This document shows positions 1 to 10,684 of a stretch of DNA of 64,000 nt, piece after piece. A model generated the notes under the pieces. The model did no database searches, was not told the DNA's origin, and was given only the letters and a program-made list of their open reading frames with translations. The stretch lies in contig JARWKL010000005.1 of NCBI GenBank assembly GCA_029961685.1, positions 16,024,164 through 16,088,163 of the forward strand, read 5' to 3'. The number at the start of each line of letters is the position of its first letter. The first letter of the stretch is position 1. The translations under genes were made by a program, and so were the position numbers. This stretch comes from Aristolochia californica (Eukaryota; Streptophyta; Magnoliopsida; Piperales; Aristolochiaceae).

Positions 1-412
1 TTGCCCATTTACAAAAAGTTGACCTAACGATCATCGATGATTGTAAAGTGATGGATCATGCGTTACGGGCTATATTACCCTAAGAAATGACTTATGGATT
101 GGGAGTCAACTCTCAGTTAAAAATTCCCCGACGATTGCAAAACCTGATTTATAAGAACTATACAAATCTTACAATCCTAAAAATTACAGACACTCCTTGG
201 AATTATCTCTCTCTACATTTGTGCATTGTGCATTTCCATTTTAGATGTACTCATTTTTCTTAAATAAAAACTTTGAGTTTTCGGTCTCCCTTCATCCCGT
301 AGACCAAAAATGCAAATAGATAACCACAAAATGAAAATTTTAGAGTTTATGTTTTAAAAAAATTTAAAAAAATAAGATATGTGAGTGATGAAAATTTATT
401 CACACACCACAA
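1..412 (+). repeat. Partial A-type monomer (3' part)
   Basis: The window opens inside a type A unit at the TTGCCCATTTAC landmark and runs through the spacer to the next anchor ATG at 413. The spacer is of the second kind (TTTTAAAAAAATTTAAAAAA followed by GTGAGT). The 5' ~245 bp lie outside the window. Confidence 0.95.
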
Positions 413-802
413 ATGAACCCCAAAAGTTTTGCTGTCCAAGTTTCGGAAATTCCACCAATTCAACCCTAACTGGTTGGAATTTTATAAGAATGAGATTTCC
501 TCCACACATGCTTTAAAAATGGATACGCATGCTTGAAACATGTTAAAGATGCAAATCACCTATGGATCAAAACCTTTTGAAGAGAATGACAAACGTTCAT
601 TAAATTCTAAAGTGAACGTGCGGTGGGATATTTGCCTGAGTCAAACTAGCCATTATTTTGCCCAGTTACAAAAAGCTGACCTAACGATCATAGATGATTG
701 TAAAGTGATTGATCCTGCGTTACGGGCTATATTACCCTAAGAAATGACTTATGGATTGGGAGTCAACACTCAGTTCAAAATTCCCCGACGATTGCAAAAC
801 CT

Positions 803-812
803 GATATATAAG
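803..812 (+). promoter_or_regulatory. TATA-like run GATATATAAG, repeated per monomer
   Basis: GATATATAAGAAC or GATATATAAAAAC occurs in about half the A units and nearly all B units; the rest have GATTTATAAG. It resembles a TATA box, but no other promoter element is recognisable and the run falls inside the latent frame. Function is unproven. Confidence 0.2.
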
Positions 813-920
813 AACTAAAAAGAGCTTACAATCCCTAAAAATTACAGACACTCCATGGAATTATCTCTCTCTACATTTGTGCATTGTGCATTTCCATTTT
901 AGATGTACTCATTTTTCTTA

Positions 921-926
921 AATAAA
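921..926 (+). promoter_or_regulatory. AATAAA hexamer, repeated in nearly every monomer
   Basis: The example lies in TTCTTAAATAAAAACTTTGAG. It recurs at the same place in most A and short-spacer B units, 20-30 bp after the end of the 162-codon latent frame. It matches the eukaryotic poly(A) signal and sits where one would lie behind that frame. In an AT-rich repeat it may be fortuitous. Many B units before an A' unit lack it (TTAAATCAAAAC, TTAAATGAAAAC). Confidence 0.3.
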
Positions 927-1726
927 AACTTTGAGTTTTCGGTCTCCCATCATCCCGTAAACCAAAAATGCAAATAGATCACCACAAAATAAAAATTTTA
1001 GAGTTTATGTTAGGAAAAATTTTAAAACAATAACAAATGTAAGTAAAGAAAATTTATTCACACACCACATATGAACCCAAAAGTTTTGCTGTCCAAGTTT
1101 GGGAAATTCCACCAGTTCAACCCTAACAGCTTGGAATTTTATAAGAATGAGATTTCTTCCACACATGCTTTAAAAATGGATATGCATGCTTCAAACATGT
1201 TAAAGATGCAAATCACCTATGGATCAAAACCTTTTGTAGAGAATGAAAAACGTTCATTAAATTCTAAAGTGAACGTGCGGTGGGATATTTGCCTGAGTCA
1301 AACTAGCCTTTATTTTCCCATTTACAAAAAGCTGACCTAACGATCATAGATGATTGTAAAGTGATTTATCATGCGTTACGGGCTATATTACCCTAAGAAA
1401 TGACTTATGGATTGGGAGTCAACACTCAGTTAAAAATTCCCCGACGATTGCAAAACCTGATTCATAAGAACTATAAAGAGCTTACAATCCCTAAAAATTA
1501 CAGACACTCCTTGGAATTATCTCTCTCTACAATTGTGCATTGTGCATTTCTATTTTAGATGTACTTATTTTTCTTAAATAAAAACTTTGAGTTTTCGGTC
1601 TCCCTTAATCCTGTAAACCAAAAATGCAAATAGATCACCACAAAATGAAAATTTTTGAGTTTATGTTTTAAAAAAATTTTGAAAAATAAGAAATGTGTGT
1701 AAAGAAAATTTATTCACACACCACAA

Positions 1727-4385
1727 ATGAACCCAAAAGTTTTGTTGTCCAAGTTTCGGAAATTCCTCCAGTTCACCCCTAACAGCTTGGAATTTTATAA
1801 GAATGAGATTTCTTCCACACATGCTTTAAAAATGGATATGCATGCTTGAAACGTGTTAAAGATGCAAATCAACTACGGATCCAAACCTTTTAAAGAGAAT
1901 GACAAATACTCATTAAATTCTCAAGTGAACGTGCGGTGGGATATTTACCCGAGTCAAACGAGCCATTATTTTGCCCACTTACAAACAGCTGAGCTAACAA
2001 TCATAGATGATTGGAAAGTGATTTATCATGCGTAACGGGCTATATTACCCTTAGAAATAACTTATGGATTGGGAGTCAACACTCGGTAAAAAATTCCCTG
2101 CCTCACCCTTTTCCCGACGATTGCAAAACCGGATATATAAAAACTAAAAAGAGCTTACAATCCATAAAAGTTACATACACACTTTGGAATTATCTCTCTC
2201 TACATTTGTGCATTGTGCATTTCCATTTTAGAAGTTCTCTTTTTTCATCAATGAAAACTTTGAATTTTCGGTCTCCCTTCATCCCGTAAACCAAAAAGGC
2301 AAATAGATCACCTCAAAATGCAAATTTTAGAGTTTATGCATGGGAAAAATTTAAACCAATAACAAATGCAAGTAAAGAAAATTTATTCAAACACAACAAA
2401 TGAACACAAAAGTTTTGCAGTCCAAGTTTGGAAAATTCCACTAGTTCAACCCTAACAGCTTGGAATTTTATAAGAATGAGATTTCTTCCACACATGCTTT
2501 AAAAATGGATATGCATGCATGAAACTTGTTAAAGATGCATATCACCTATGGATCAAAACCTTTTGAAGAGAATGACAAACGTTCATTAAATTCTAAAGTG
2601 AATGTGCGGTGGGATATTTGCCTGAGTCAAACTAGCCATTATTTTGCCCATTTACAAAAAGCTGACCTAACGATCATAGATGATTGTAAAGTGATTTATC
2701 ACGCGTTACGGGCTATATTACCCTAAGAAATGACTTATGGATTGGGAGTCAACACTCAGTTAAAAATTCCCCGACGATTGCAAAATCTGATTTATCAGAA
2801 CTATAAAGAGCTTACAATCCTTAAAAATTACAGACACTCCTTGGAATTATCTCTCTCTACATTTGTGCTTTGTGCATTTCCATTTTAGATGTACTCATTT
2901 TTCTTAAATAAAAACTTTGAGTTTTTGGTCTCCCTTCATCCCGTAAACCAAAAATGCAAATAGATCACCACAAAATGAAAATTTTAGAGTTTATGTTTTA
3001 AAAAAATTTTAAAAAATAAGAAATGTGAGTAAAGAAAATTTATTCACACACCACAAATGAACCAAAAAGTTTTGCTGTCCAAGTTTTGGAAATTCCACCA
3101 GTTCAACCCTAACAGCTTGGAATTTTATAAGAATGAGATTTCATCCACACATGCTTTAAAAATGGATATGCATACTTGAAACGCGTTAAAGATGCAAATG
3201 AACTACGTATCCAAATCTTTTAAAGAGAATGACAAACGCTCATTAAATTCTCAAGTGAACGTGCGGTGGGATATTTACCCGAGTCAAACGAGCCATTATT
3301 TTGCCCACTTAGAAAAAGCTGACCTAACAATCATAGATGATTTGAAAGTGATTTATCATGCGTAACGGGCTATATTACCCTAAGAAATAACTAATGGATT
3401 GGGAGTCAACACTCGGTTAAAAATCCCCCGCCTCACCCTTTTCCTGACGATTGCAAAATCGGATATATAAAAACTAAAAAGAGCCTACAATCCATAAAAA
3501 TTACAGACACTCTTTGGAATTATCTCTCTCTACATTTGTGCATTGTGCATTTCCATTTTAGAAGTTCTCTTTTTTCCTAAATCAAAACTTTCAGTTATCG
3601 GTCTCCCTTCATCCCGTAAACCAAAAAGGCAAATAGATCACCTCAAAATGCAAATTTTAGAGTTTATGCAAGGGAAAAATTTTAACCAATAACAAATGCA
3701 AGTAAAGAAAATTTATTCAAACACAACAAATGAACACAAAAGTTTTGCAGTCCAAGTTTGGGAAATTCCACTAGTTCAACCCTAACAGCTTGGAATTTTA
3801 TAAGAAAGAGATTTCTTCCACACATGCTTTAATAATGGATATGCATGCATGAAACGTGTAAAGATGCATATCACCAATGGATCAAAACCTTTTGAAGAGA
3901 ATGACAAACGTTCATTAAATTCCAAAGTGAACGTGCGGAAGGATATCTGCCTGAGTCAAACTAGCCATTATTTTGCTCTTTTACAAAAAGCAGACCTAAC
4001 GATCATAGATGATTGTAAATTGATTTATCATGCGATACAGGTTATATTACCCTAAGAAATGATTTATGGATTGGGAGTCAAGACTCAGTCAAAAATTCCC
4101 CGACGATTGCAAAACCTGATATATAACAACTACAAAGAGCTTACAATCCCTAAAAATTACAGACACTCCTTGGAATTATCTCTCTCTACATTTGTACATT
4201 TTGCATTTCCATTTTAGATGTACTCATTTTTATTAAATAAAAACTTTGAGTTTTCGGTCTCCCTTCATCCCGTAAACCAAAAATGCAAATAGATCACCAC
4301 AAAATGAAAATTTTCGAGTTTATGTTAGGAAAAATTTTAAAACAATAACAAATGTAAGTAAAGAAAATTTATTCACACGCCACAA
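1727..4385 (+). repeat. B673-A' dimer, present twice in tandem
   Basis: Units start at 1727 (B, 673 bp), 2400 (A', 657), 3057 (B, 673) and 3730 (A', 656), so a ~1330-bp dimer is repeated. The B units carry GGATCC, TATTTACCCGAG, GATTGGAAAGTG or a variant, and the 16-bp insertion. Their 3' parts switch to a distinct leader (TTCTCTTTTTTC, CAAAAAGGCAAATAGATCACC, TTTATGCATGGGAAAAA or a close variant) that continues into the A' units (GAACACAAAAGTTTTGCAGT, AAGAAAGAG; 2400 keeps AAGAATGAG). The 3057 unit has lost the GGATCC site (GTATCC). Confidence 0.92.
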
Positions 4386-5042
4386 ATGAACCCAAAAGTT
4401 TTGCTGTCCAAGTTTGGGAAATTCCACCAGTTCAACCATAACAGCTTGGAATTTTCTAAGAATGAGATTTCCTCCACACATGCTTTAAAAATGGATATGC
4501 ATGCTTCAAACGTGTTAAATATGCAAATCACCTATGGATCAAAACCTTTTGAAGAGAATGACAAACGTTCATTAAATTCTAAAGTGAACGTGCGGTGGGA
4601 TATTTGCCTGAGTCAAACTAGCCATTATATTGCCCATTTACAAAAAGCTGACCTAACGATCATAGATGATTGTAAAGTGATTTATCATGCGTTACGGGCT
4701 ATATTACCCTAAGAAATGACTTATGGATTGGGAGTCAACACTCAGTTAAAAATTCCCCGACGATTGCAAAACCTGATTTATAAGAACTATAAAGAGCTTA
4801 CAATCCCTAAAAATTATGGACACTCCTTGGAATTATCTCTCTCTACATTTGTGCATTGTGCATTTCCATTTTAGATGTACTCATTTTTCTTCAATAAAAA
4901 CGTTGAGTTTTTGGTCTCCCTTCATCCCGTAAACCAAAAATGCAAATAGATCACCACAAAATGAAAATTTAAGAGTTTATGTTTTAAAAAAATTTTAAAA
5001 ATTAAGAAATGTGAGTGAAGAAAATTTATTCACACACAACAA
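4386..5042 (+). repeat. A monomer, CTAAG subtype
   Basis: Marked by CACACGCCAC before the anchor, AACCATAACAGC and GGAATTTTCTAAGAATG. It has an intact 108-codon frame (4386-4712). The leader and first 86 bp match the unit at 18548 without visible mismatch (see findings). Confidence 0.93.
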
Positions 5043-5684
5043 ATGAACCCAAAAGTTTTGCTATCCAAGTTTGGGAAATTCCACAAGTTCAACCCTAACT
5101 GCTTGGAATTTTATAAGAATGAGATTTCTTCCACACATGCTTTAAAAATGCATATGCATGCTTGAAACGTGTTAAAGATGCAAATCAACTACGGATCCAA
5201 ACATTTTAAAGAGAATGACAAACGCTCATTAAATTCTCAAGTGAACGTGTGGTGGGATATTTACCCGAGTCAAACGAGCCATTATTTTGCCCACTTTCTA
5301 AAAGCTGACCTAACAATCATAGATGATTGGAAAGTGATTTATCATGCGTAACGGGCTATACTACCTTAAGAAATAACTTATGGATTGGGAGTCAACACTC
5401 GGTTAAAAATCCCTCGCCTCACCCTTTTCCCGACGATTGCAAAACCGGATATATAAAAACTAAAAAGAGCTTACAATCCATAAAAATTACTACACACTTT
5501 GGAATTATCTCTCTCTACATTTGTGCATTGTGCATTTCCATTTTAGATGTATTCGTTTTTGTTAAATAAAAACTTTGAGTTTTTGGTCTCCCTTCATCCC
5601 GTAAACCAAAAATGCAAATAGATCACCACAAAATTTTAAAACAATAACAATTGTAAGTACAGAAAATTTAATCACACACCACAA
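5043..5684 (+). repeat. B monomer with short spacer (642 bp)
   Basis: Type B core with GTGTGGTGGG, the 16-bp insertion region, and the 30-bp spacer loss (CACAAAATTTTAAAACAATAAC instead of the longer spacer). The frame stops at GCTTGA. Confidence 0.92.
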
Positions 5685-6089
5685 ATGAACCTAAAATTTT
5701 TTCTGTCCAAGTTTAAGAAATTCCACCAGTTCAACCCTAACAGCTTGGAATTTTATAAGAATGAGATTTCTTCTACACGTGCTTTAAAAATGGATATGCA
5801 TGCTTCAAACGTGTTAAAGACGCAAATCACCTATGGATCAAAGCCTTTTGAAGAGAATGACAAACGTTCATTAAATTCTAAAGTGAACATGCGGTGGGAT
5901 ATTTGCCTGAGTCAAACTAGCCATTATTTTTCCCATTTAAAAAAAGCTGACCTTACCATCATAGATGATTGTAAAGTGATTTATCATGCGTTATGGGCTA
6001 TATTACCCAAAGAAATGACTTATGGCTTGGGAGTCAACACTCAGTTAAAAATTCCCTTACGATTGCAAAACCTGATATATAAGAACTAA
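5685..6089 (+). other. Latent frame with stop bridged (134 codons)
   Basis: The stop that ends other A copies is AAA here, so the frame continues with EMTYGLGVNTQLKIPLRLQN to the next TAA at AAGAACTAA. It shows that the sequence after the usual stop is also open in the same frame. Confidence 0.5.
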
Positions 6090-6342
6090 AAAGAGCTTAC
6101 AATCCCTAAAAATTACAGACACTCCTTGGAATTATCTCTTCTCTACATTTGTGCATTGTGCATTTCCATTTTAGATGTACTCATTTTTCTTAAATAGAAA
6201 CTTTGTGTTTTCGGTCTCCCTTCATCCCGTAGACCAAAAATGCAAATAGATCTCCACAAAATGAAAATTTTAGAGTTTATGTTTGGAAAAATTTTAAAAC
6301 AATAACAAATGTAAGTAAAGAAAATTTTTTCACACACCACAA
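5685..6342 (+). repeat. A monomer with read-through latent frame
   Basis: A 658-bp unit in which the usual terminal stop reads AAA (ATTACCCAAAGAAATGAC), extending the frame to 134 codons (5685-6089). It ends at the TAA of AAGAACTAA. Local changes include AAAATTTTTTCTG near the start and ATTCCCTTACGATTG. Confidence 0.93.
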
Positions 6343-8308
6343 ATCAACCCAAAAGTTTTGTTGTCCAAAATTGGGAAATTCTACCAGTTCAACCCTAACA
6401 GCTTGCAATTTTCTAAGAATGAGATTTCTTCCACACATGCTTTAAAAATGGATATGCATGCTTCAAACGTGTTAAATATGCAAATCACCTATGGATCAAA
6501 ACCTTTTGACGAGAATGGCAAACGTTCATTAAATTCCAAAGTGAACATGCAGTGGGATATTTGCCTGAGTCAAACTAGCCATTATTTTGCCCATTTACAA
6601 AAAGCTGACCTAACGATCATCGATGATTGTAAAGTAATTGAGCATGCGTTACAGGCTATATTACCCTAAGAAATGACTTATAGATTGGGAGTTAACTCTC
6701 AGTTAAAAATTCCCCGACGATTGCAAAACCTGATTTATAAGAACTATAAAGATCTTACGATCCTCAAAATTACAGACACTCCTTGGAATTATCTCTCTCT
6801 ACATTTGTGCATTGTGCATTTCAATTTTAGAAGTACTCATTTTTCTTAAATAAAAACTTTGCGTTTTCGGTCTCCTTTCATCCCGTAGACCAAAAATGCA
6901 AATAGATAACCACAAAATGAAAATTTTAGAGTTTATATTTTAAAAAAATTTAAAAAAATAAGAAATGTGAGTGATGAAAATTTATTCACACACCACAAAT
7001 GAACCCAAAAGTTTTGCTGTCCAAGTTTGGGAAATTCCACCAGTTCAACCCTAACTGCTTGGAATTTTATAAGAATGAGATTTCCTCCACACATGCTTTA
7101 AAAATGGATATGCATGCTTCAAACGTGTTAAAGATGCAAATCACCTATGGATCAAAACCTTTTGAAGAGAATGACAAACGTTCATTAAATTCTAAAGTGA
7201 ACGTGCGGTAGGATATTTGCCTGAGTCAAACTAGCCATTATTTTGCCCATTTACAAAAAGTTGACCCAACGATCATAGATGATTGTAAAGTGATTTATCA
7301 TGTGTTACGGGCTATATTACCCTAAGAAATGACTTATGGATTGGGAGTCAACACTCAGTTAAAAATTTCCCGATGATTGCAAAACCTGATATATAAAAAC
7401 TCCAAAGAGCTTACAATCCCTAAAAATTCAAACACTCCTTGTAATTATCCCTCTCTACATTTGTGCATTGTGCATTTCCATTTTAGATGTACTCATTTTT
7501 CTTAAATAATAACTTTGAGTTTTCGGTCTCCCTTCATCCCGTAAACCAAAAATACGAATAGATCACCACAAAATGAAAATTTTAGAGTTTATGTTTGGAA
7601 AAATTTTAAAACAATAACAAATGTAAATAAAGAAAATTTATTCACACACCACAAATGACCCAAAAGTTTTGCTGTCCAAGTTTGGGAAATTCCACCTGTT
7701 CAACCCAAACAGCTTGGAATTTATAAGAATGAGATTTCTTCCACACATACTTTAAAAATGGATATGCATGCTTCAAACGTGTTAAAGATGCAAATCACCT
7801 ATGGATCAAAACCTTTTGAAGAGAATGAAAAACGTTCATTAAATTCTAAAGTGAACGTGCGGTGGGATATTTGCCTGAGTCAAACTAGCCTTTATTTTCC
7901 CATTTACAAAAAGCTGACCTAACGATCATAGATGATTGTAAAGTGATTTATCATGCGTTACGGGCTATATTACCCTAAGAAATGACTTATGGATTGGGAG
8001 TCAACACTCAGTTAAAAATTCCCCGACGATTGCAAAACCTGATTTGTAAGAACTATAAAGAGCTTACAATCCCTAAAAATTACAGACACTCCTTGGAATT
8101 TTCTCTCTCTACATTTGTGCACTGTGCATTTCCATTTTAGATGTACTCATTTTTCTTAAATAAAAACTTTGAGTTTTCGGTCTCCCTTAATCATGTAAAC
8201 AAAAAATGCAAATAGATCACCACAAAATGAAAATTTTTGAGTTTATGTTTTAAAAAAATTTTAAAAAATAAGAAATGCGAGTAAAGAAAATTTATTCACA
8301 CACCACAA
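6343..8308 (+). repeat. Three A monomers (6343, 6999, 7655)
   Basis: The 6343 unit has ATC instead of the anchor ATG, belongs to the CTAAG subtype, and reads GAGAATGGCAAACG. The 6999 unit has a TAG (GCGGTAGGAT) cutting the frame at 70 codons. The 7655 unit starts ATGACCC (one base lost) and lacks one T in GGAATTTATAAG. It combines that 5' part with the GTAGAG subtype's 3' part, so it is a mosaic. Confidence 0.92.
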
Positions 8309-8758
8309 ATGAACCCAAAAGTTTTGCTTTCCAAGTTTCGGAAATTCCTCCAGTTCAACCCTAACAGCTTGGAATTTTATAAGGATGAGATTTCTTCCAC
8401 ACATGCTTTAAAAATGGATATGCATGCTTGAAACGTGTTAAAGATGCAAATCAACGACGGATCCAAACCCTTTTCCCGACGATTGCAAAACCGGATATAT
8501 AAAAACTAAAAAGAGCTTACAATCCATAAAAGTTACATACACACTTTGGAATTATCTCTCTCTACATTTGTGCATTGTGCATTTCCATTTTAGAAGTTCT
8601 CTTTTTTCTTAAATGAAAACTTTGAATTTTCGGTCTCCCTTCATCCCGTAAACCAAAACGGCAAATAGATCACCTCAAAATGCAAATTTTAGAGTTTATG
8701 CATGGGAAAAATTTAAACCAATAACAAATTCAAGTAAAGAAAATTTATTCAAACACAA
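8309..8758 (+). repeat. Truncated B monomer, ~220 bp internal deletion
   Basis: Starts as a normal unit, reaches GACGGATCCAAACC at about 8456-8469, then jumps directly to CTTTTCCCGACGATTGC of the insertion region. The B block from the AAAGAGAATGAC landmark through the ORF stop is missing. The joint lies in CCCTTTT, present on both sides of the lost segment (AACCTTTTAAAG and CACCCTTTTCCC), so a microhomology deletion is likely. A further 3 bp are missing before the next anchor. Total length is 450 bp against 673. Confidence 0.92.
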
Positions 8759-9384
8759 ATGAACACAAAAGTTTTGCAGTCCAAGTTTGGGAAATTCCAC
8801 TAGTTCAACCCTAACAGTTTGGAATTTTATAAGAAAGAGATTTCTTCCACACATGCTTTAAAAATGGATATGCATGCATGAAACGTGTTAAAGATGCAAA
8901 TCACCTATGGATCAAAACCTTTCGAAGAGAATGACAAACGTTCATTAAATTCTAAAGTTAACTTGCGGTGGGATATTTGCCTGAGTCAAACTAGCCATTA
9001 TTTTGCCCATTTACAAAAAGCTGACCTAACGATCATAGATGATTGTAAAGTGATTTATCATGCGATACGGGCTATATTACCCTAAGAAATGACTTATGCA
9101 TTAGGAGTCAACACTCAGTTAAAAATTTGCCGACGATTGCAAAACCTGATATTTAAAAACTAAAAAGAGCTTACAATCCCTAAAAATAACAGACACTCCT
9201 TGGAATTATCTCTCTCTACATTTGTGCATTGTGCATTCCATTTTAGATGTACTCATTTTTCTTAAAAAAAAACTTTGAGTTTTCGGTCTCCCTTCATCCC
9301 ATAAACATAAAATCCAAATAGATCACAACAAAATTTTAAAACAATATCAAATGTAAGTAAAGAAAATTTATTTACACACCACAA
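8759..9384 (+). repeat. A' monomer with short spacer (626 bp)
   Basis: GAACACAAAAGTTTTGCAG leader and AAGAAAGAG mark A'. The spacer shows the 30-bp loss, and CATAAACATAAAATCC replaces the usual GTAAACC motif. The frame is cut by TGA at GCATGAAAC. A 66-codon piece remains (8885-9085). Confidence 0.92.
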
Positions 9385-10011
9385 ATGAACCCAAAAGTTT
9401 TGCTGTCCAAGTTTAGGAAATTCCACCAGTTCAACCCTAACAGTTTGGAATTTTATAAGAATGAGATTTCTTCCACACATGCTTTAAAAATGCATATGCA
9501 AGCTTGAAACGTGTTAAAGATGCAAATAAACTACGGATCCAAACCTTTTAAAGAGAATGACAAACGCTCATTAAATTCTCAAGTGAACGTGCGGTGGGAT
9601 ATTTACCCGAGTCAAACGAGCCATTATTTTGCCTACTTACTAAAAGCTGACCTAACGATCATAGAAGATTGGAAAGTGATTTATCATGCGTAACGGGCTA
9701 TACTACCCTAAGAAATAACTTATGGATTGGGAGTCAACACTCGGTTAAAAATTCCCCGAGGATTGCAAAACCTGATTTATAAGAACTATAAAGAGCTTAC
9801 AATCCCTAAAAATTACGGACACTCCTTGGAATTTTCTCTCTCTACATTTGTGCATTGTGCATTTCACTTTTAGATGTACTCATTTTTCTTAAATAAAAAC
9901 TTCGAGTTTTCGGTCTCCCTTCATCCCGTAAACCAAAAATGCAAATAGATCACAACAAAATTTTAAAACAATAACAAATGTAAGTAAAGAAAATTTATTC
10001 ACACTCCACAA
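9385..10011 (+). repeat. Chimeric B-to-A monomer (627 bp)
   Basis: The 5' half is type B (CAAATAAACTACGGATCC, TATTTACCCGAG, GCGTAACGGG, ACTCGGTT). After ~9750 it becomes type A: AAAAATTCCCCGAGGATTGC without the 16-bp insertion, then CCTGATTTATAAGAACTATAAAGAG. The spacer is short. This is a switch point inside one unit. Confidence 0.9.
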
Positions 10012-10684
10012 ATGAACCCAAAAGTTTTGTTGTCCAAGTTTGGGAAATTCCACCAGTTCAACCCGAACAGTTTGGAATTTTATAAGAATGAGATTTCTTC
10101 CGCACATGCTTTAAAAATGCATATGCATGCTTGAAACGAGTTAAAGATGCAAATCAACTACAGATCCAAACCTTTTAAACAGAATGACAAACGCTCATTA
10201 AATTCTCAAGTGAACGTGCGGTGGGATATTTACCTGAGTCAAACGAGCCATTATTTTACCCACTCACTAAAAGCTGACCTAACAATCATAGATGATTGGA
10301 AAATGATTTATCATGCGTAACGGGCTATACTACCCTAAGAAATAACTTATGGATTGGGAGTCAACACTCGGTTAAAAATCCCCCACCTCACCCTTTTCCC
10401 GACGATTGCAAAACCGGATATATAAAAACTAAAAAGAGCTTACAATCCATAAAAATTACAGATACTCGTTGGAATTATCTCTCTCTACATTTGTGCATTG
10501 TGCATTTCCATTTTAGATGTACACATTTTTCTCCAATAAAAACATTGAGTTTTCGGTCTCCCTTCATCCCGTAAACCAAAAATGCAAATAGATCACCACA
10601 AAATGAAAATTTTAGAGTTTAAGTTTTAAAAAAAATTAAAAAAATAAAAAATGTGAGTGAAGAAAATTTATTCACACACCACAA
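10012..10684 (+). repeat. B monomer (673 bp)
   Basis: Type B core with CTACAGATCC (GGATCC lost), TTTAAACAGAATG, the 16-bp insertion, and the long spacer of the second kind (TTTTAAAAAAAATTAAAAAA). GAAAATGATTTATC replaces GAAAGTG. Confidence 0.92.

Larger units (their letters stand above)
413..1726 (+). repeat. Two A monomers (starts 413, 1071)
   Basis: The 413 unit has an extra C just after the anchor (AACCCC) and a TGA in GCTTGAAAC, so its frame is doubly broken. The 1071 unit belongs to an A subtype marked by TTTTGTAGAGAATGAAAAAC and by loss of the G in TTATTTTGCCC. That loss shifts the latent frame and ends it after 89 codons. The same subtype recurs at 7655 (part), 20519, 27701 and 57878. 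Confidence 0.93.

Noticed and set aside
281..300. CENP-B-box-like reading of TTTTCGGTCTCCCTTCATCCCG
   Set aside because: TTCG and CGGG-like ends are present in outline, but spacing and core bases do not fit the known NTTCGNNNNANNCGGGN pattern on either strand.
2011..2289. 92-codon frame starting MESDLSC in B units (also 10296, 16867, 21459, 23401, 29283, 46945)
   Set aside because: It exists only because the 16-bp insertion shifts an overlapping frame past a stop. It overlaps the end of the other frame, and A units lack it.
9262..9480. Reverse-strand 62-87 codon frames starting MCGRNLIL, MRHAY or MMHAY
   Set aside because: They are antisense shadows of the repeat and change length with spacer indels. 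I see no motif or codon signal that would make them genes.
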